Source: CAYOHP01 sp964403795 [NCBI: uncultured bacterium]
GTDB lineage: Bacteria > Muiribacteriota > UBA6191 > CAZXTJ01
Assembly: GCA_964403795.1 (NCBI GenBank)
Contig: CAYOHP010000036.1
Coordinates: 14,252 to 49,676, forward strand
DNA: 35,425 nt
Reading direction: 5' to 3'
This document shows positions 1 through 7,426 of the stretch, piece after piece. A model generated the notes under the pieces. That model worked only from the letters and a program-made list of their open reading frames with translations. It did no database searches and was not told the origin of the DNA. The position numbers were made by a program, and so were the translations under genes. Position 1 is the stretch's first letter; every line of letters begins with the position of its first letter.

Positions 1-133
1 TGGCGAGCCCGGCATCCACCAGCAGGCCGTCGACCGCGAAGCAGCGCACCGTCATCACCGGCGGGAGGAAGCCCAGAGGCCTCCTCCCCATGGTCAGGGC
101 CCGGACCGGGCCGTAGTCCTCGACCAGGTGCAT
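1..133 (-). CDS. MBL-fold metallohydrolase-like protein, N-terminal fragment
   Basis: Only the first 44 codons lie in the window; the gene runs off the left edge. Reading from the ATG at 133, the product begins MHLVEDYGPVRALTMG and continues to VRCFAVDGLLVDAGL. A short strand followed by a 'hydrophobic-DGLL(V/I)D(A/T)G' hairpin is the usual N-terminus of metallo-beta-lactamase-fold hydrolases, before the HxHxDH motif, which would lie outside the window. No Shine-Dalgarno sequence precedes the ATG. A TACAAT hexamer ends 7 nt before it, which suggests a leaderless transcript. The family call rests on this short motif only, so the substrate cannot be inferred. Confidence 0.5.
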   Translation of the reverse strand, partial: MHLVEDYGPVRALTMGRRPLGFLPPVMTVRCFAVDGLLVDAGLA

Positions 134-140
134 GGTCGGA

Positions 141-146
141 ATTGTA
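141..146 (-). promoter_or_regulatory. -10 element TACAAT, probable leaderless start
   Basis: On the minus strand TACAAT is followed by 7 nt and then the ATG at 133. A transcript starting at the usual distance from this hexamer would begin at or next to the start codon, matching the absence of an RBS. No clear -35 was found. Confidence 0.42.
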
Positions 147-162
147 CCGGGCCGGCGAACTG

Positions 163-168
163 GTACGG
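163..168 (+). promoter_or_regulatory. Possible -10 element TACGGT
   Basis: A TAnnnT hexamer 18 nt upstream of the ATG at 187. It fits the TAC-type -10 elements seen elsewhere in the window. There is no recognisable -35. Confidence 0.22.
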
Positions 169-186
169 TTCGACCCGGAGGTCCCC

Positions 187-933
187 ATGGCACAGGGTGC
201 ATGGAGCCCGGAGGATGCCCTCGACCGCTGCGCCTTCTGCGGCGATCGCAAGCACGAGTGCTGGACCCTGATCGCGGGCCCCGACCTCATGATCTGCGAC
301 GGGTGCGTGGCGACCTGCCTCGAGGTCGTGGACGACGCGCGCATGCTGGCTTGCGCCCCGGAGACGGACGCCGGGTCGGAACGGGTCGTCCCGCTGCCGG
401 AGGGCGCGGGCAGAGGGCCACCGCCCACCGCGGCTGCGGACTCCGGCCCCGCGGGGGGCGCGCCGCCCGCGCTGGCCGGCCGCAGCCTGTTCGACACCTG
501 CGCCTTCTGCGGCGAACGCAAGGGAGGTGGTCGGCAGATCGTCGCCTGGTACCCGCCCGAGGGTCTGCCCGTCGATCCGGTGATCTGCCACGACTGCCTC
601 GACCTGTGCCGGAACGTCCTGGTGCAGCAGGGGGTGTTGGCCACGCCGCCCGATCGGTGGTTCCGCTACCTGCGGGGATCCGGCTTCGGGACCTTCACCC
701 CGCATGCTGCCCGCGGCCTGCTCGACGAACCCGAGCTGCGCGATCGCCTGCTCGCCGAGGCGGCGACCCGGTTCGTGGCTCCCGATGCGGGCGAAACGGA
801 CCCCCTGGTCATGGATGTGCGCCGGCGCGAGGCTGCGGTGGTGGCGCTGGTCGGCGCCCTGGCGGCGCGGACCATGTCGGTCAACCTGGCCGACGCCCGG
901 GAGCTCGCCGAGGCGTTGCTGACGAAGGTCTGA
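187..933 (+). CDS. Protein with two ClpX-type C4 zinc fingers
   Basis: The product has 248 aa with a start at ATG 187, preceded by GGAGG at 177-181. An upstream in-frame ATG at 142 lacks an RBS. Residues 15-40 follow the ClpX zinc-binding domain pattern: C15-x2-C18-x18-C37-x2-C40, with LIAGP and ICDGC between the ligands as in ClpX. A second, more divergent copy uses C105, C108, C134 and C137. There is no AAA+ ATPase domain after the fingers, so this is not ClpX. In ClpX the domain dimerises and binds adaptors and substrates, so a protein-protein contact role is plausible here but inferred. The C-terminal 100 residues are alpha-helical-looking and unrecognised. The stop codon abuts a large inverted repeat. 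Confidence 0.8.
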   Translation: MAQGAWSPEDALDRCAFCGDRKHECWTLIAGPDLMICDGCVATCLEVVDDARMLACAPETDAGSERVVPLPEGAGRGPPPTAAADSGPAGGAPPALAGRSLFDTCAFCGERKGGGRQIVAWYPPEGLPVDPVICHDCLDLCRNVLVQQGVLATPPDRWFRYLRGSGFGTFTPHAARGLLDEPELRDRLLAEAATRFVAPDAGETDPLVMDVRRREAAVVALVGALAARTMSVNLADARELAEALLTKV

Positions 934-1065
934 GCCTGTGGACCTTTCCCCGCCTGCGGCAGCGTTCTCCTCGCAGGCAGGATCCACTGCCCGCTTCGTC
1001 GATCGCCTTGCATGCGGGGCGCCGGGTCGCTCTCGGGCCGACGCCGGGGAAAGGTCCACAGGCTC
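932..1065. repeat. 134-nt structured element with perfect 21-bp terminal inverted repeats
   Basis: The arms at 932-952 and 1045-1065 are perfectly complementary (core CCTGTGGACCTTTCCCC). The 92-nt interior can form further hairpins: 952-958 with 972-978 (GCCTGCG/CGCAGGC, 13-nt loop) and 990-994 with 1014-1018. The whole could fold as a multi-branched structure. It lies exactly between two convergent genes, its left arm overlapping the stop codon at 931-933. No target-site duplication and no ORF are visible. It could be a MITE or REP-like repeat, a structured RNA, or a bidirectional transcription barrier. Confidence 0.8.
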
Positions 1066-1089
1066 TGATCCCCGGTTCCCGCCCGCCGC

Positions 1090-1539
1090 TCACTTGCCGG
1101 CGAGCAGGCCCTTCACGATCCCGGAGAGGACCGCCTTGTCGACGGCCGCGGCCCGCTTGCCGACCTCGGCCATGACCTTCCCCATGTCCTTCATCGTGGA
1201 GGCACCGAGTTCGGCGACCACGGCCTCGGCCAGGGCCCGGGTCTCGGCCTCGGACAGGCCCTTGGGGAGGAACTCGCCGATCAAGCGGATCTCGTACTCG
1301 CTCGACTCGATCAGGTCGGCGCGCTGGGCGGCCTGGGCCTGCCCGAGGGCGTCCTGGCGCAGCTTCAACTGCTTCTGCAGGATCGGCACCGCGTCGGCGT
1401 CGGGCAGCTCGGGGATGCGCTTGTCGACCGCCACCTTCTTCAGCTCGGAGGCCAGGAACGAGAGCGCCCCGCGCCGCACCGAATCGCGCGCCTTGAGGGC
1501 CGCCACCATCTCCTTCTGGATGTCCGCGTGGATTCCCAT
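1090..1539 (-). CDS. yqeY: GatB/YqeY domain protein
   Basis: The product is 149 aa, the normal length for stand-alone YqeY proteins, which resemble the C-terminal tRNA-binding domain of GatB in Asp-tRNA(Asn)/Glu-tRNA(Gln) amidotransferase. Typical signatures are the N-terminal helix with ALKARDSVRRGALSFL, the central EYEIRLIGEFLPKGLSE and the C-terminal STMKDMGKVMAEVGKR. The ATG at 1539 has AGGAGG 7 nt upstream. The frame is open far upstream, overlapping the photolyase gene, but that extension is an antisense-like artefact of high GC. The gene lies 32 nt downstream of the photolyase stop on the same strand and may share its transcript. Its exact cellular role is unsettled in the family. Confidence 0.92.
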   Translation of the reverse strand: MGIHADIQKEMVAALKARDSVRRGALSFLASELKKVAVDKRIPELPDADAVPILQKQLKLRQDALGQAQAAQRADLIESSEYEIRLIGEFLPKGLSEAETRALAEAVVAELGASTMKDMGKVMAEVGKRAAAVDKAVLSGIVKGLLAGK

Positions 1540-1571
1540 GGTCGTCCTCCTGTGGATCCGCGGTCCGGATC

Positions 1572-3104
1572 CTACCCCGGAGCCGGGCCGGGTCGCGTCG
1601 GCGCCCAGCGATCCATGTACTCCCGCATCTCGAGCTTCCTCAGGGTGTTCTCGCTGGTCATGTACCGGACCGTCCCGTAGATCGGGCGCTCCGGCCCCCA
1701 AGGACGGTCGTAGCGCCCGAGCACCCAGAAGATCCCGCTGTACGAGTTCGGGTCGCGACCGTCGAGGGCGTAGCGGTTGTTGAGTTCCACCAGGCGCAGC
1801 GAGGCCTCCTCGGGGGTCTCGCTCCACAGGAGGACCTTCTTCCCCCAGAGCATGCGCAGGTAGTTGTGCAGCTCGCCCGTCCCTGCGAGCTGGCGCTGGG
1901 CCGCGTTCCAGACGGGATCGCCGGTGGCCGCCCCCGCCAGTTCCGGGAGCGAGTGGATCCGGGGGCGGGGATCCCCGGCGTGGATGGCCAGGGTCCGCTT
2001 CGCCCAGTCCGGGAGACCCTGGTAGCGGTCGTAGTCGGCGCGCTTGGCGCTCTGGTGGTAGCCGAGCTCCCGCCAGGTCACCGCCTCGTCGAGGAAGGCC
2101 TCCGCGGATTCCCCCATGCCCCACCAGCCGGACTTCTTGCCGGTCGCCTTCGCCCCCATGACGCGATCGGGGTACCAGTCCTCGGCATCGGCGATCGCGG
2201 CCAGCACCTGGTGGGCCCCCACGTGCCCGAAGTGGAGATAGGGCGAGAGGCCGCTCCCGCCGCCCCGATCCGGGTGGTTGCGGTCGGCGCCGTAGCCGGA
2301 GAGGCGTCTGGCGACGAAGGTCTCGAGCTGCCGGCACCCGGCCTCCGCACCCCCGCGTCGGGCCCCGGGACCGACGCCGTGGTCGATCGGGAGGCTCGCG
2401 ACCAGGCGGGCGGGATCCTCCAGGAGTGCCGGCGGCGTACCCGGCCAGCGACGGGCGAGTTCGGGGGGAAATGCGGCGGGCGGGATCCCGGCTGCCTCCA
2501 ACGGGTCGGGACGAGGGGAGACGAGCAGGTGCGGCGGGAGCTCGCGCTGCAGGAAGCGGCGGAAGGCGTAGGCGGTGGGGAACACCTGATCGGTGGCCCT
2601 GAGCGGCAGGAGACCATTGCCGTCGACCCGCTCGAGTCGACAGGGGATGCGGGCGGCGGCCGCGGCATGCATCCGGGGCAGGAAGAAACACGGGAAGTCG
2701 TCGGTGATCACCGCACATGCGTCCCGGGCCAGGGCCTCGACGAGACCCCGGCCGGCGCCGGGTTCGGGCTCCAGGTAGGCGTGGTAGGCGACGCCCGTGC
2801 CGGCGAAGGCCCGGGCGTTGTCCGCCATCCCCTGGAGGACGAAGGTGTGGATGCGGTCGCTGGCCCAGCGGTAGCCGCAGCGCAGGGCCTCGAGGATCAC
2901 CAGGGGACGCCGCCAGGCGATCGCCAGTTCCACCGCCCGCTCGAGGCCGAAGTTCCAGCCCCGGCGGCGGGCCGAGGTCATCCAGTAGACGACCCGGGTT
3001 CCCTCGGGACGGAAGGGACGGTCGTTGGCGGCGATCCGGCGCAGGGACGGGATGCGGCTCGGGATGGGTTCGGAGTCGGTTCGGGTAGGTTCCATCCGCG
3101 CCAT
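1572..3104 (-). CDS. phr: Class II CPD photolyase (deoxyribodipyrimidine photolyase)
   Basis: The product is 510 aa, slightly longer than typical class II photolyases. These enzymes use FADH- to split cyclobutane pyrimidine dimers with light energy. The N-terminal Rossmann-like domain contains VVYWMTSARRRGWNFGLER, the class II hallmark. The FAD domain contains WNAAQRQLAGTGELHNYLR, then LRMLWGKKVLLWSETPEEA, LNNRYALDGRDPNSYSGI and RPIYGTVRYMTSENTLRK, all diagnostic for class II rather than class I enzymes. The start at ATG 3104 is the best upstream candidate, but its RBS is weak; ATG 3095 is an alternative. The gene sits downstream of the caspase-like gene and upstream of yqeY. Confidence 0.93.
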   Translation of the reverse strand: MARMEPTRTDSEPIPSRIPSLRRIAANDRPFRPEGTRVVYWMTSARRRGWNFGLERAVELAIAWRRPLVILEALRCGYRWASDRIHTFVLQGMADNARAFAGTGVAYHAYLEPEPGAGRGLVEALARDACAVITDDFPCFFLPRMHAAAAARIPCRLERVDGNGLLPLRATDQVFPTAYAFRRFLQRELPPHLLVSPRPDPLEAAGIPPAAFPPELARRWPGTPPALLEDPARLVASLPIDHGVGPGARRGGAEAGCRQLETFVARRLSGYGADRNHPDRGGGSGLSPYLHFGHVGAHQVLAAIADAEDWYPDRVMGAKATGKKSGWWGMGESAEAFLDEAVTWRELGYHQSAKRADYDRYQGLPDWAKRTLAIHAGDPRPRIHSLPELAGAATGDPVWNAAQRQLAGTGELHNYLRMLWGKKVLLWSETPEEASLRLVELNNRYALDGRDPNSYSGIFWVLGRYDRPWGPERPIYGTVRYMTSENTLRKLEMREYMDRWAPTRPGPAPG

Positions 3105-3119
3105 TGTCGGCCATGGAGA

Positions 3120-3143
3120 CTCCGGGGTGCACCCTTCCCGGAG
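3120..3143 (-). terminator. GC-rich hairpin between caspase-like and photolyase genes
   Basis: CTCCGGG at 3120-3126 pairs with CCCGGAG at 3137-3143 around a 10-nt loop. It lies 26 nt past the stop of the caspase-like gene and just before the photolyase start. There is no T-tract, so termination is uncertain and it could be a leader hairpin. Confidence 0.28.
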
Positions 3144-3169
3144 CCGCCCGTTCGGGTTTGTCCCCGTCC

Positions 3170-4954
3170 TCAGGGCGGAGGCCGCATGATCCCGCCCGAG
3201 CCCGGGATCGTTCCCTTGTCCGAGTGGACGATCAAGGAGCGGATCTCGTCGTCGGAGACCCGGCGCTGGGCATCGGGGCCCGGAAAGCGGGCCGGGCGAG
3301 GGAAGTCGGCCGGCCAGGTGAAGAAGCTCCGCACCTCCGCGACGCTCGGGTCACGGCCCCGCTGCTCCTTCAGCCAGGCGATGGCGGCCATCATCCGGGT
3401 GGGGTCGTGGATGTCGTAGAAGATGTGGTGTTCGTAGACGACCAGCGAGCGGAGCCGCACCACCAGGGTGGGATCGTCCTCGGCGACCTCGAGGCGCAGG
3501 GTGCCGGCCTTCCAGGCCCGATGGGCCCTCGCCTGTGCCTCGGTGAAGGGGCGACCTCCCTGTTCCTGGTTCCAGGCTTCGGCCAGCGGCCGGAAGAGGG
3601 CGTCGAACTCGTTCCAGGCCACCCGGTTGCGGCTCGCTCCGTCCCGCCATGCTTCCCGGGGAGCCTCGAACCAGCCCGAGGGGTGACGTCGGGCCCCGGC
3701 CAGGCGCGGGTCGGTGGCGGCCCGGCTGTTCCCGCCCAGCTTGTAGTAGTAGGTCCCGGAGGCGTCCAGGGCCGCGGCATCGGAGGCGGCCAGGCCCACC
3801 GTGTTGGCCCACATCCAGGCGCGGGCCACGACCCGCGAGTGGCCTGCCCGGTCCGCCGGATCGGGATCGAGCTCGGCGACCTTGCGGAGGAAGCGGCGGG
3901 CGATCTCGCCGGCCACCGTCCCGGTGGGACCGAGCCCCCGGTAGCCGAGGACCGTGCCCTCGAACTTCTCCCACCATGCCGCGCCCTGCCAGCCATGGGC
4001 CGGCTCCGCATCATGGGCACCGGCGGCCCCGACTCCCACCGCGTAGCAGGAGGCCAGGACCAGCACCTCGAGATGATCCCGCCAGGCGGCTCCCCGGATC
4101 CCGGTGGGGAACAGGTCGTCGCCATGCAGCTGGGCGCCGCTGTAGGCGGGATAGTGGCCCGAGAAGTAGACCCAGGCGGCCCGGCCCGCCTGCGGCAGGA
4201 CTCCCCGGGCGAGCTCCGCACCGGACGGGGAGCGGACGACCAGAGACTCCTCGCGCACACCCGCGGCTTCGAACAGGTCCCGTCCGGCCAGGTGGGGATG
4301 GGATCGTCGGGTCGGGTGCGCGGTCCGGTCGATGGGCTCCCCCCTCCGGGGCTCGTGGGGGATCTCCCGGATCTGCGAGACCACCCGACCAGGGAGCGAG
4401 CGACGGCCGGCCGCCGGCGGTGACGCCAGGGTCTGTCGGAAGGTCTCGGCGTCGGGGCTGGAGGTGGTCTGGAAGATCGCCGCCTCCCGGATCCGCGCCC
4501 TCGGCCCGGCCAGGTCGGCGACCCGCAGGGGTCCGTAGACCGCGGGCCCTCCCCCGGTCCCGATCCGGCTGGCGGCGGCGCTCCGCCCGGTTCCGGTGGC
4601 GAGCAGGATGGACTCCGGGGCCTCGCCGGCGAGTCCGTGGAGCTCGACCTCGAACTCCTCGTCGGGACCGAGCACCGCCGAGGTCGGCGTGGGACCCGAG
4701 AAGGGGATGGGCTTGCCCGGACGCCCCGGACGGCGGACTCTCAGCGTGACCGACCCGCGCTCCTCCCCGACGGGTGGCGATGCGGTCGCGACCGCGGCCG
4801 GTGGGAGGTCAGGCTGCGCCGGTCGGGTCCCAGGCGATCGGGAGGCCTCGGGGTCGAGGCCCAACTGGGCCAGGGAGGGAGCCGCCGAGCCGAGGGCGAG
4901 GCCCAGGCACAGGCACAGGAGCCGCGGGATGGGGCGGGGGGCACGACGGGACAT
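3170..4954 (-). CDS. Secreted caspase/CHAT-like (clan CD) putative cysteine peptidase
   Basis: The product has 594 aa. The start at ATG 4954 has AGGAG 6 nt upstream and gives a clear signal peptide (residues 1-30: basic start, LLCLCLGLALGSAA, then SLAQ). Residues 30-200 are Pro-rich, followed by a domain with a clan CD layout. A hydrophobic strand ends in WVYFSGHY (His267), and a second strand, LEVLVLASCYAVG, carries Cys303. His then Cys after successive strands is the caspase/gingipain/CHAT dyad arrangement. Further C-terminal are WQGAAWWEKFEGTVLGYRG, which may line the pocket, and about 200 residues with no family I know. The reading frame is open upstream of 4954 but that part looks untranslated. 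Proteolytic activity and substrate are inference; the dyad positions are directly visible. Confidence 0.72.
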   Translation of the reverse strand: MSRRAPRPIPRLLCLCLGLALGSAAPSLAQLGLDPEASRSPGTRPAQPDLPPAAVATASPPVGEERGSVTLRVRRPGRPGKPIPFSGPTPTSAVLGPDEEFEVELHGLAGEAPESILLATGTGRSAAASRIGTGGGPAVYGPLRVADLAGPRARIREAAIFQTTSSPDAETFRQTLASPPAAGRRSLPGRVVSQIREIPHEPRRGEPIDRTAHPTRRSHPHLAGRDLFEAAGVREESLVVRSPSGAELARGVLPQAGRAAWVYFSGHYPAYSGAQLHGDDLFPTGIRGAAWRDHLEVLVLASCYAVGVGAAGAHDAEPAHGWQGAAWWEKFEGTVLGYRGLGPTGTVAGEIARRFLRKVAELDPDPADRAGHSRVVARAWMWANTVGLAASDAAALDASGTYYYKLGGNSRAATDPRLAGARRHPSGWFEAPREAWRDGASRNRVAWNEFDALFRPLAEAWNQEQGGRPFTEAQARAHRAWKAGTLRLEVAEDDPTLVVRLRSLVVYEHHIFYDIHDPTRMMAAIAWLKEQRGRDPSVAEVRSFFTWPADFPRPARFPGPDAQRRVSDDEIRSLIVHSDKGTIPGSGGIMRPPP

Positions 4955-4974
4955 GGGAACTCCTGGCGTCCGTG

Positions 4975-4992
4975 GCCGGCCGACAGGCCGGC
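4975..4992 (-). other. Hairpin in the leader of the caspase-like gene
   Basis: A perfect 7-bp stem (GCCGGCC/GGCCGGC) with a GACA loop as read on the plus strand lies 20 nt upstream of the start codon at 4954. It could affect ribosome access or be a protein-binding site. No function can be read directly. Confidence 0.35.
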
Positions 4993-5126
4993 GCGACCTG
5001 GTCGGAGACCGGGATCGCAAGGCGCGTGCCTGGCTCCCGCCGAAGACCGAGGCCAAGCTCCAGGAGCGGATCTCGCCGAGTTCGCCGGGGTCGTGCGGTG
5101 GCCTCCGGACGGTCCCCCTGCCCGGC

Positions 5127-5147
5127 ACCCGGTCAGGATGACCGGGT
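5127..5147 (-). terminator. Hairpin downstream of the beta-propeller-like gene
   Basis: ACCCGGTCA at 5127-5135 pairs perfectly with TGACCGGGT at 5139-5147 around a 3-nt loop. It begins 32 nt past the stop codon at 5180. Stem strength and position suit a terminator, but no T-run follows. Confidence 0.45.
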
Positions 5148-5179
5148 CGGATCGCCTCCATGTCCCGGGTGCGTCGGCG

Positions 5180-7426
5180 TCAGCCCAGGGGGTGCATGCG
5201 GAGCCAGGTCCCCTCGGAGACCAGGAGGGTGGCACCCTCGGGCCCCAGCTCGAAGACCGGCCTCGGGCGCTGGGGCGCCTCGCACCAGGCGAAGGCCTCT
5301 CCGGGACCGGTGGCCGGTTCCTGGAAGCGACGCACCTCGATCCTGCCCTCGGCGAGGGCCAGGGCCACGGTCCGGGCATCCGAGGAGAGCGAGAATCCCA
5401 GGATCTCCCGGTCGTCGGGGCCGAAGCGGTGGGCCTCCCGCCGGCCGGGCGAGAGCGCCAGCAGGCCTTCGGGTCCCAGGCCCACCAGACCCAGCACCGG
5501 GTGGGGACGGAGGAACCGGGTCTGGACGCTCCCGGAGAATTCGATCCCCGGCCATGTGTGCTGGAGGTTTCCCTCGAGGTCGAAAGCCACGACTCCTTCC
5601 CGGGGATCGGCCGCGGCGTAGACCAGCGGCGACGGCGCCTCCATGAACCCCGCGGCCTCGGCACCCTGGACGGTGGCCCGGAAGCGGGGGTCGCAGCGCA
5701 TGGGGATCACCGCGCCCTGGGGTGTCCCCTCGATCGGTCGCTCGGGGCGGAACACCATGATCTCGCCGTCGATGCGGAGCACCACCACGGCCGCCGCGTC
5801 GGGCGCCAGCAGCCGGATGTGGTACTGGCGGACCGGCAGGTCGCGGGCCACCAGCTCGCGCTGGATCCCGGTGCGCAGATCGAGGAGGGGGAAGGCCATG
5901 TCCGCCTCCCAGTACGGAGGACGCGCAGTGCGCGGGCCGCCCAGCACCCACCTGGCGCTCGACTCCAGGGCCGGGCCCGAGTCGGCCCGCAGGGCCTTGG
6001 CACCGAGTCCATGGAGGTGGCCGGTCCAGTCCCGACGCAGACCCTCGCGATGGAATTCGGGCGGGCTGCGGCCGAGGACCTCCCCGCCCGGCCACCCGTA
6101 GAGCACGGTCTCGCCGGCAGCCATCGCCGCCAGCATCCTCCCTCCCCCGAGGAACGTGAGCGAATCCCAGGGGGAAGCCGGGAAGGCATCGAACGGGAGC
6201 GGTTCCTCGGGGAGGAGCACCCGGAGCTCCCGACCCGAGGCCGTGACCACCACCGGTACCACGGTCCCGGACCCGTCGCCGATCCCGTAGCGGACCGTGG
6301 GCCGACGGGAGGGACCGCCCTGGGCGACCCCCCAGGGGAACCCCTCCCGCGCCACCCGATCCAGGGCTACCCGGCCGGGCGGTCCGTGGCGGGGGCCTTC
6401 GAGCAGGTCACCCTCGGGGACCACGCAGCCGTCGGGTCCCACCCGGACCTCCCGCCCATGGGTCGGGTCGGCGCCCCAGGCGATGGGCTCCCCGTCGCGT
6501 CCGAAGCCCCAGTCCGCATACCGCTGATCGGCTCCCGAGAGGCGCGTCATGGCTCCGGTCGCGAGGTCCATCCGGTAGCTCCGGATCCGGGTCCCGCCCA
6601 GCGGACTGTCGCCGGCGTTCACCACCACGAGGGCGACCCGACCCCCGGGATCCACCCGGGTCTCGGCGATCCCGCCCGGGGCCACGGTCTCGACGATGGC
6701 GTCGGCTCGGGTGCAGGCGGCGTCGCGCTCGATCACCACCAGGGCCGGCTCGTCCCAGGATCCGGTGGGCGTGAGGAGCAACCGGCGACCGTCCCCGCTG
6801 GCTCCCAGGAACCGCCAGCTCCCCGGGTAGGAGTGCGAGAGGGGCGCGCCCAGCTCCCGCTCCTCGGCCTCGCGGTCGGCCGGCGACCAGGTCCAGGACC
6901 GGTGACGGAGCCGGCCGTCCTCGTGCGACCCGTCGAGCCCGACCATCCACACCGATCCGTCCTGCGGGGAGCAGGCCAGCGCCTGCGGGCTCCAGCCGAG
7001 TCGTACCTCCCAGGCAAGGGCCAGGGCCGGGACCGTCCCGTATCGCCGGAGTTCCAGGATCTCGAGCCGGTTCCCGGCGCGCAGGACCGCCACCCGGCCC
7101 CTGGCCCCGTCCGAAGCCACCATCCGCACCGGCTCGGAGGAGGTGGCTCCCGGATCGCCGACCCCGTAGCCGCTGGTCGCCACCAGGCAGAGGAATGCCT
7201 GGTAGGAGGGCGGGACCGGGGCTCCCGGATCCTGGGAGCCGAGCGGGGCCAGGCCCGAGAGCATGCGGGACCGCACCTCCCGCAGGCCGGCGAGCAGGTC
7301 CCCACTCCGGGCCCGGGTGGCCACCAGCCGGTGCCAGACCTGGACGTCGTCCGGTCTCCGGGCCAGTTCGGCCCGGGCTCGCACCAGATCGGCGTCCGGC
7401 CCGGTGCGGGGTCCGCCCTCGCTCAT
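5180..7426 (-). CDS. Beta-propeller-like repeat protein, unknown function
   Basis: The product is 748 aa with no signal peptide or membrane segment. A short helical N-terminus (about residues 10-60, containing ARAELARRPDDVQVWHRLV) resembles a TPR. The rest is a long series of strand-turn-strand units such as GRVAVLRAGNRLEILELR, PQALACSPQDGSVWMVGLD and LGLVGLGPEGLLALSPG, the texture of a WD40/YVTN-type propeller without strict WD motifs. The start ATG at 7426 overlaps the preceding gene's stop (ATGA), so translation is probably coupled to the 583-aa protein. A scaffold or sensor role working with that protein is the simplest reading, but nothing shows catalysis. Confidence 0.72.
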   Translation of the reverse strand: MSEGGPRTGPDADLVRARAELARRPDDVQVWHRLVATRARSGDLLAGLREVRSRMLSGLAPLGSQDPGAPVPPSYQAFLCLVATSGYGVGDPGATSSEPVRMVASDGARGRVAVLRAGNRLEILELRRYGTVPALALAWEVRLGWSPQALACSPQDGSVWMVGLDGSHEDGRLRHRSWTWSPADREAEERELGAPLSHSYPGSWRFLGASGDGRRLLLTPTGSWDEPALVVIERDAACTRADAIVETVAPGGIAETRVDPGGRVALVVVNAGDSPLGGTRIRSYRMDLATGAMTRLSGADQRYADWGFGRDGEPIAWGADPTHGREVRVGPDGCVVPEGDLLEGPRHGPPGRVALDRVAREGFPWGVAQGGPSRRPTVRYGIGDGSGTVVPVVVTASGRELRVLLPEEPLPFDAFPASPWDSLTFLGGGRMLAAMAAGETVLYGWPGGEVLGRSPPEFHREGLRRDWTGHLHGLGAKALRADSGPALESSARWVLGGPRTARPPYWEADMAFPLLDLRTGIQRELVARDLPVRQYHIRLLAPDAAAVVVLRIDGEIMVFRPERPIEGTPQGAVIPMRCDPRFRATVQGAEAAGFMEAPSPLVYAAADPREGVVAFDLEGNLQHTWPGIEFSGSVQTRFLRPHPVLGLVGLGPEGLLALSPGRREAHRFGPDDREILGFSLSSDARTVALALAEGRIEVRRFQEPATGPGEAFAWCEAPQRPRPVFELGPEGATLLVSEGTWLRMHPLG

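Noticed and set aside
1090-3132. A YqeY fusion extended over the photolyase region
   Set aside because: The upstream part of that frame is Arg/Pro-rich shadow of the photolyase, and YqeY has its own ATG and RBS at 1539.
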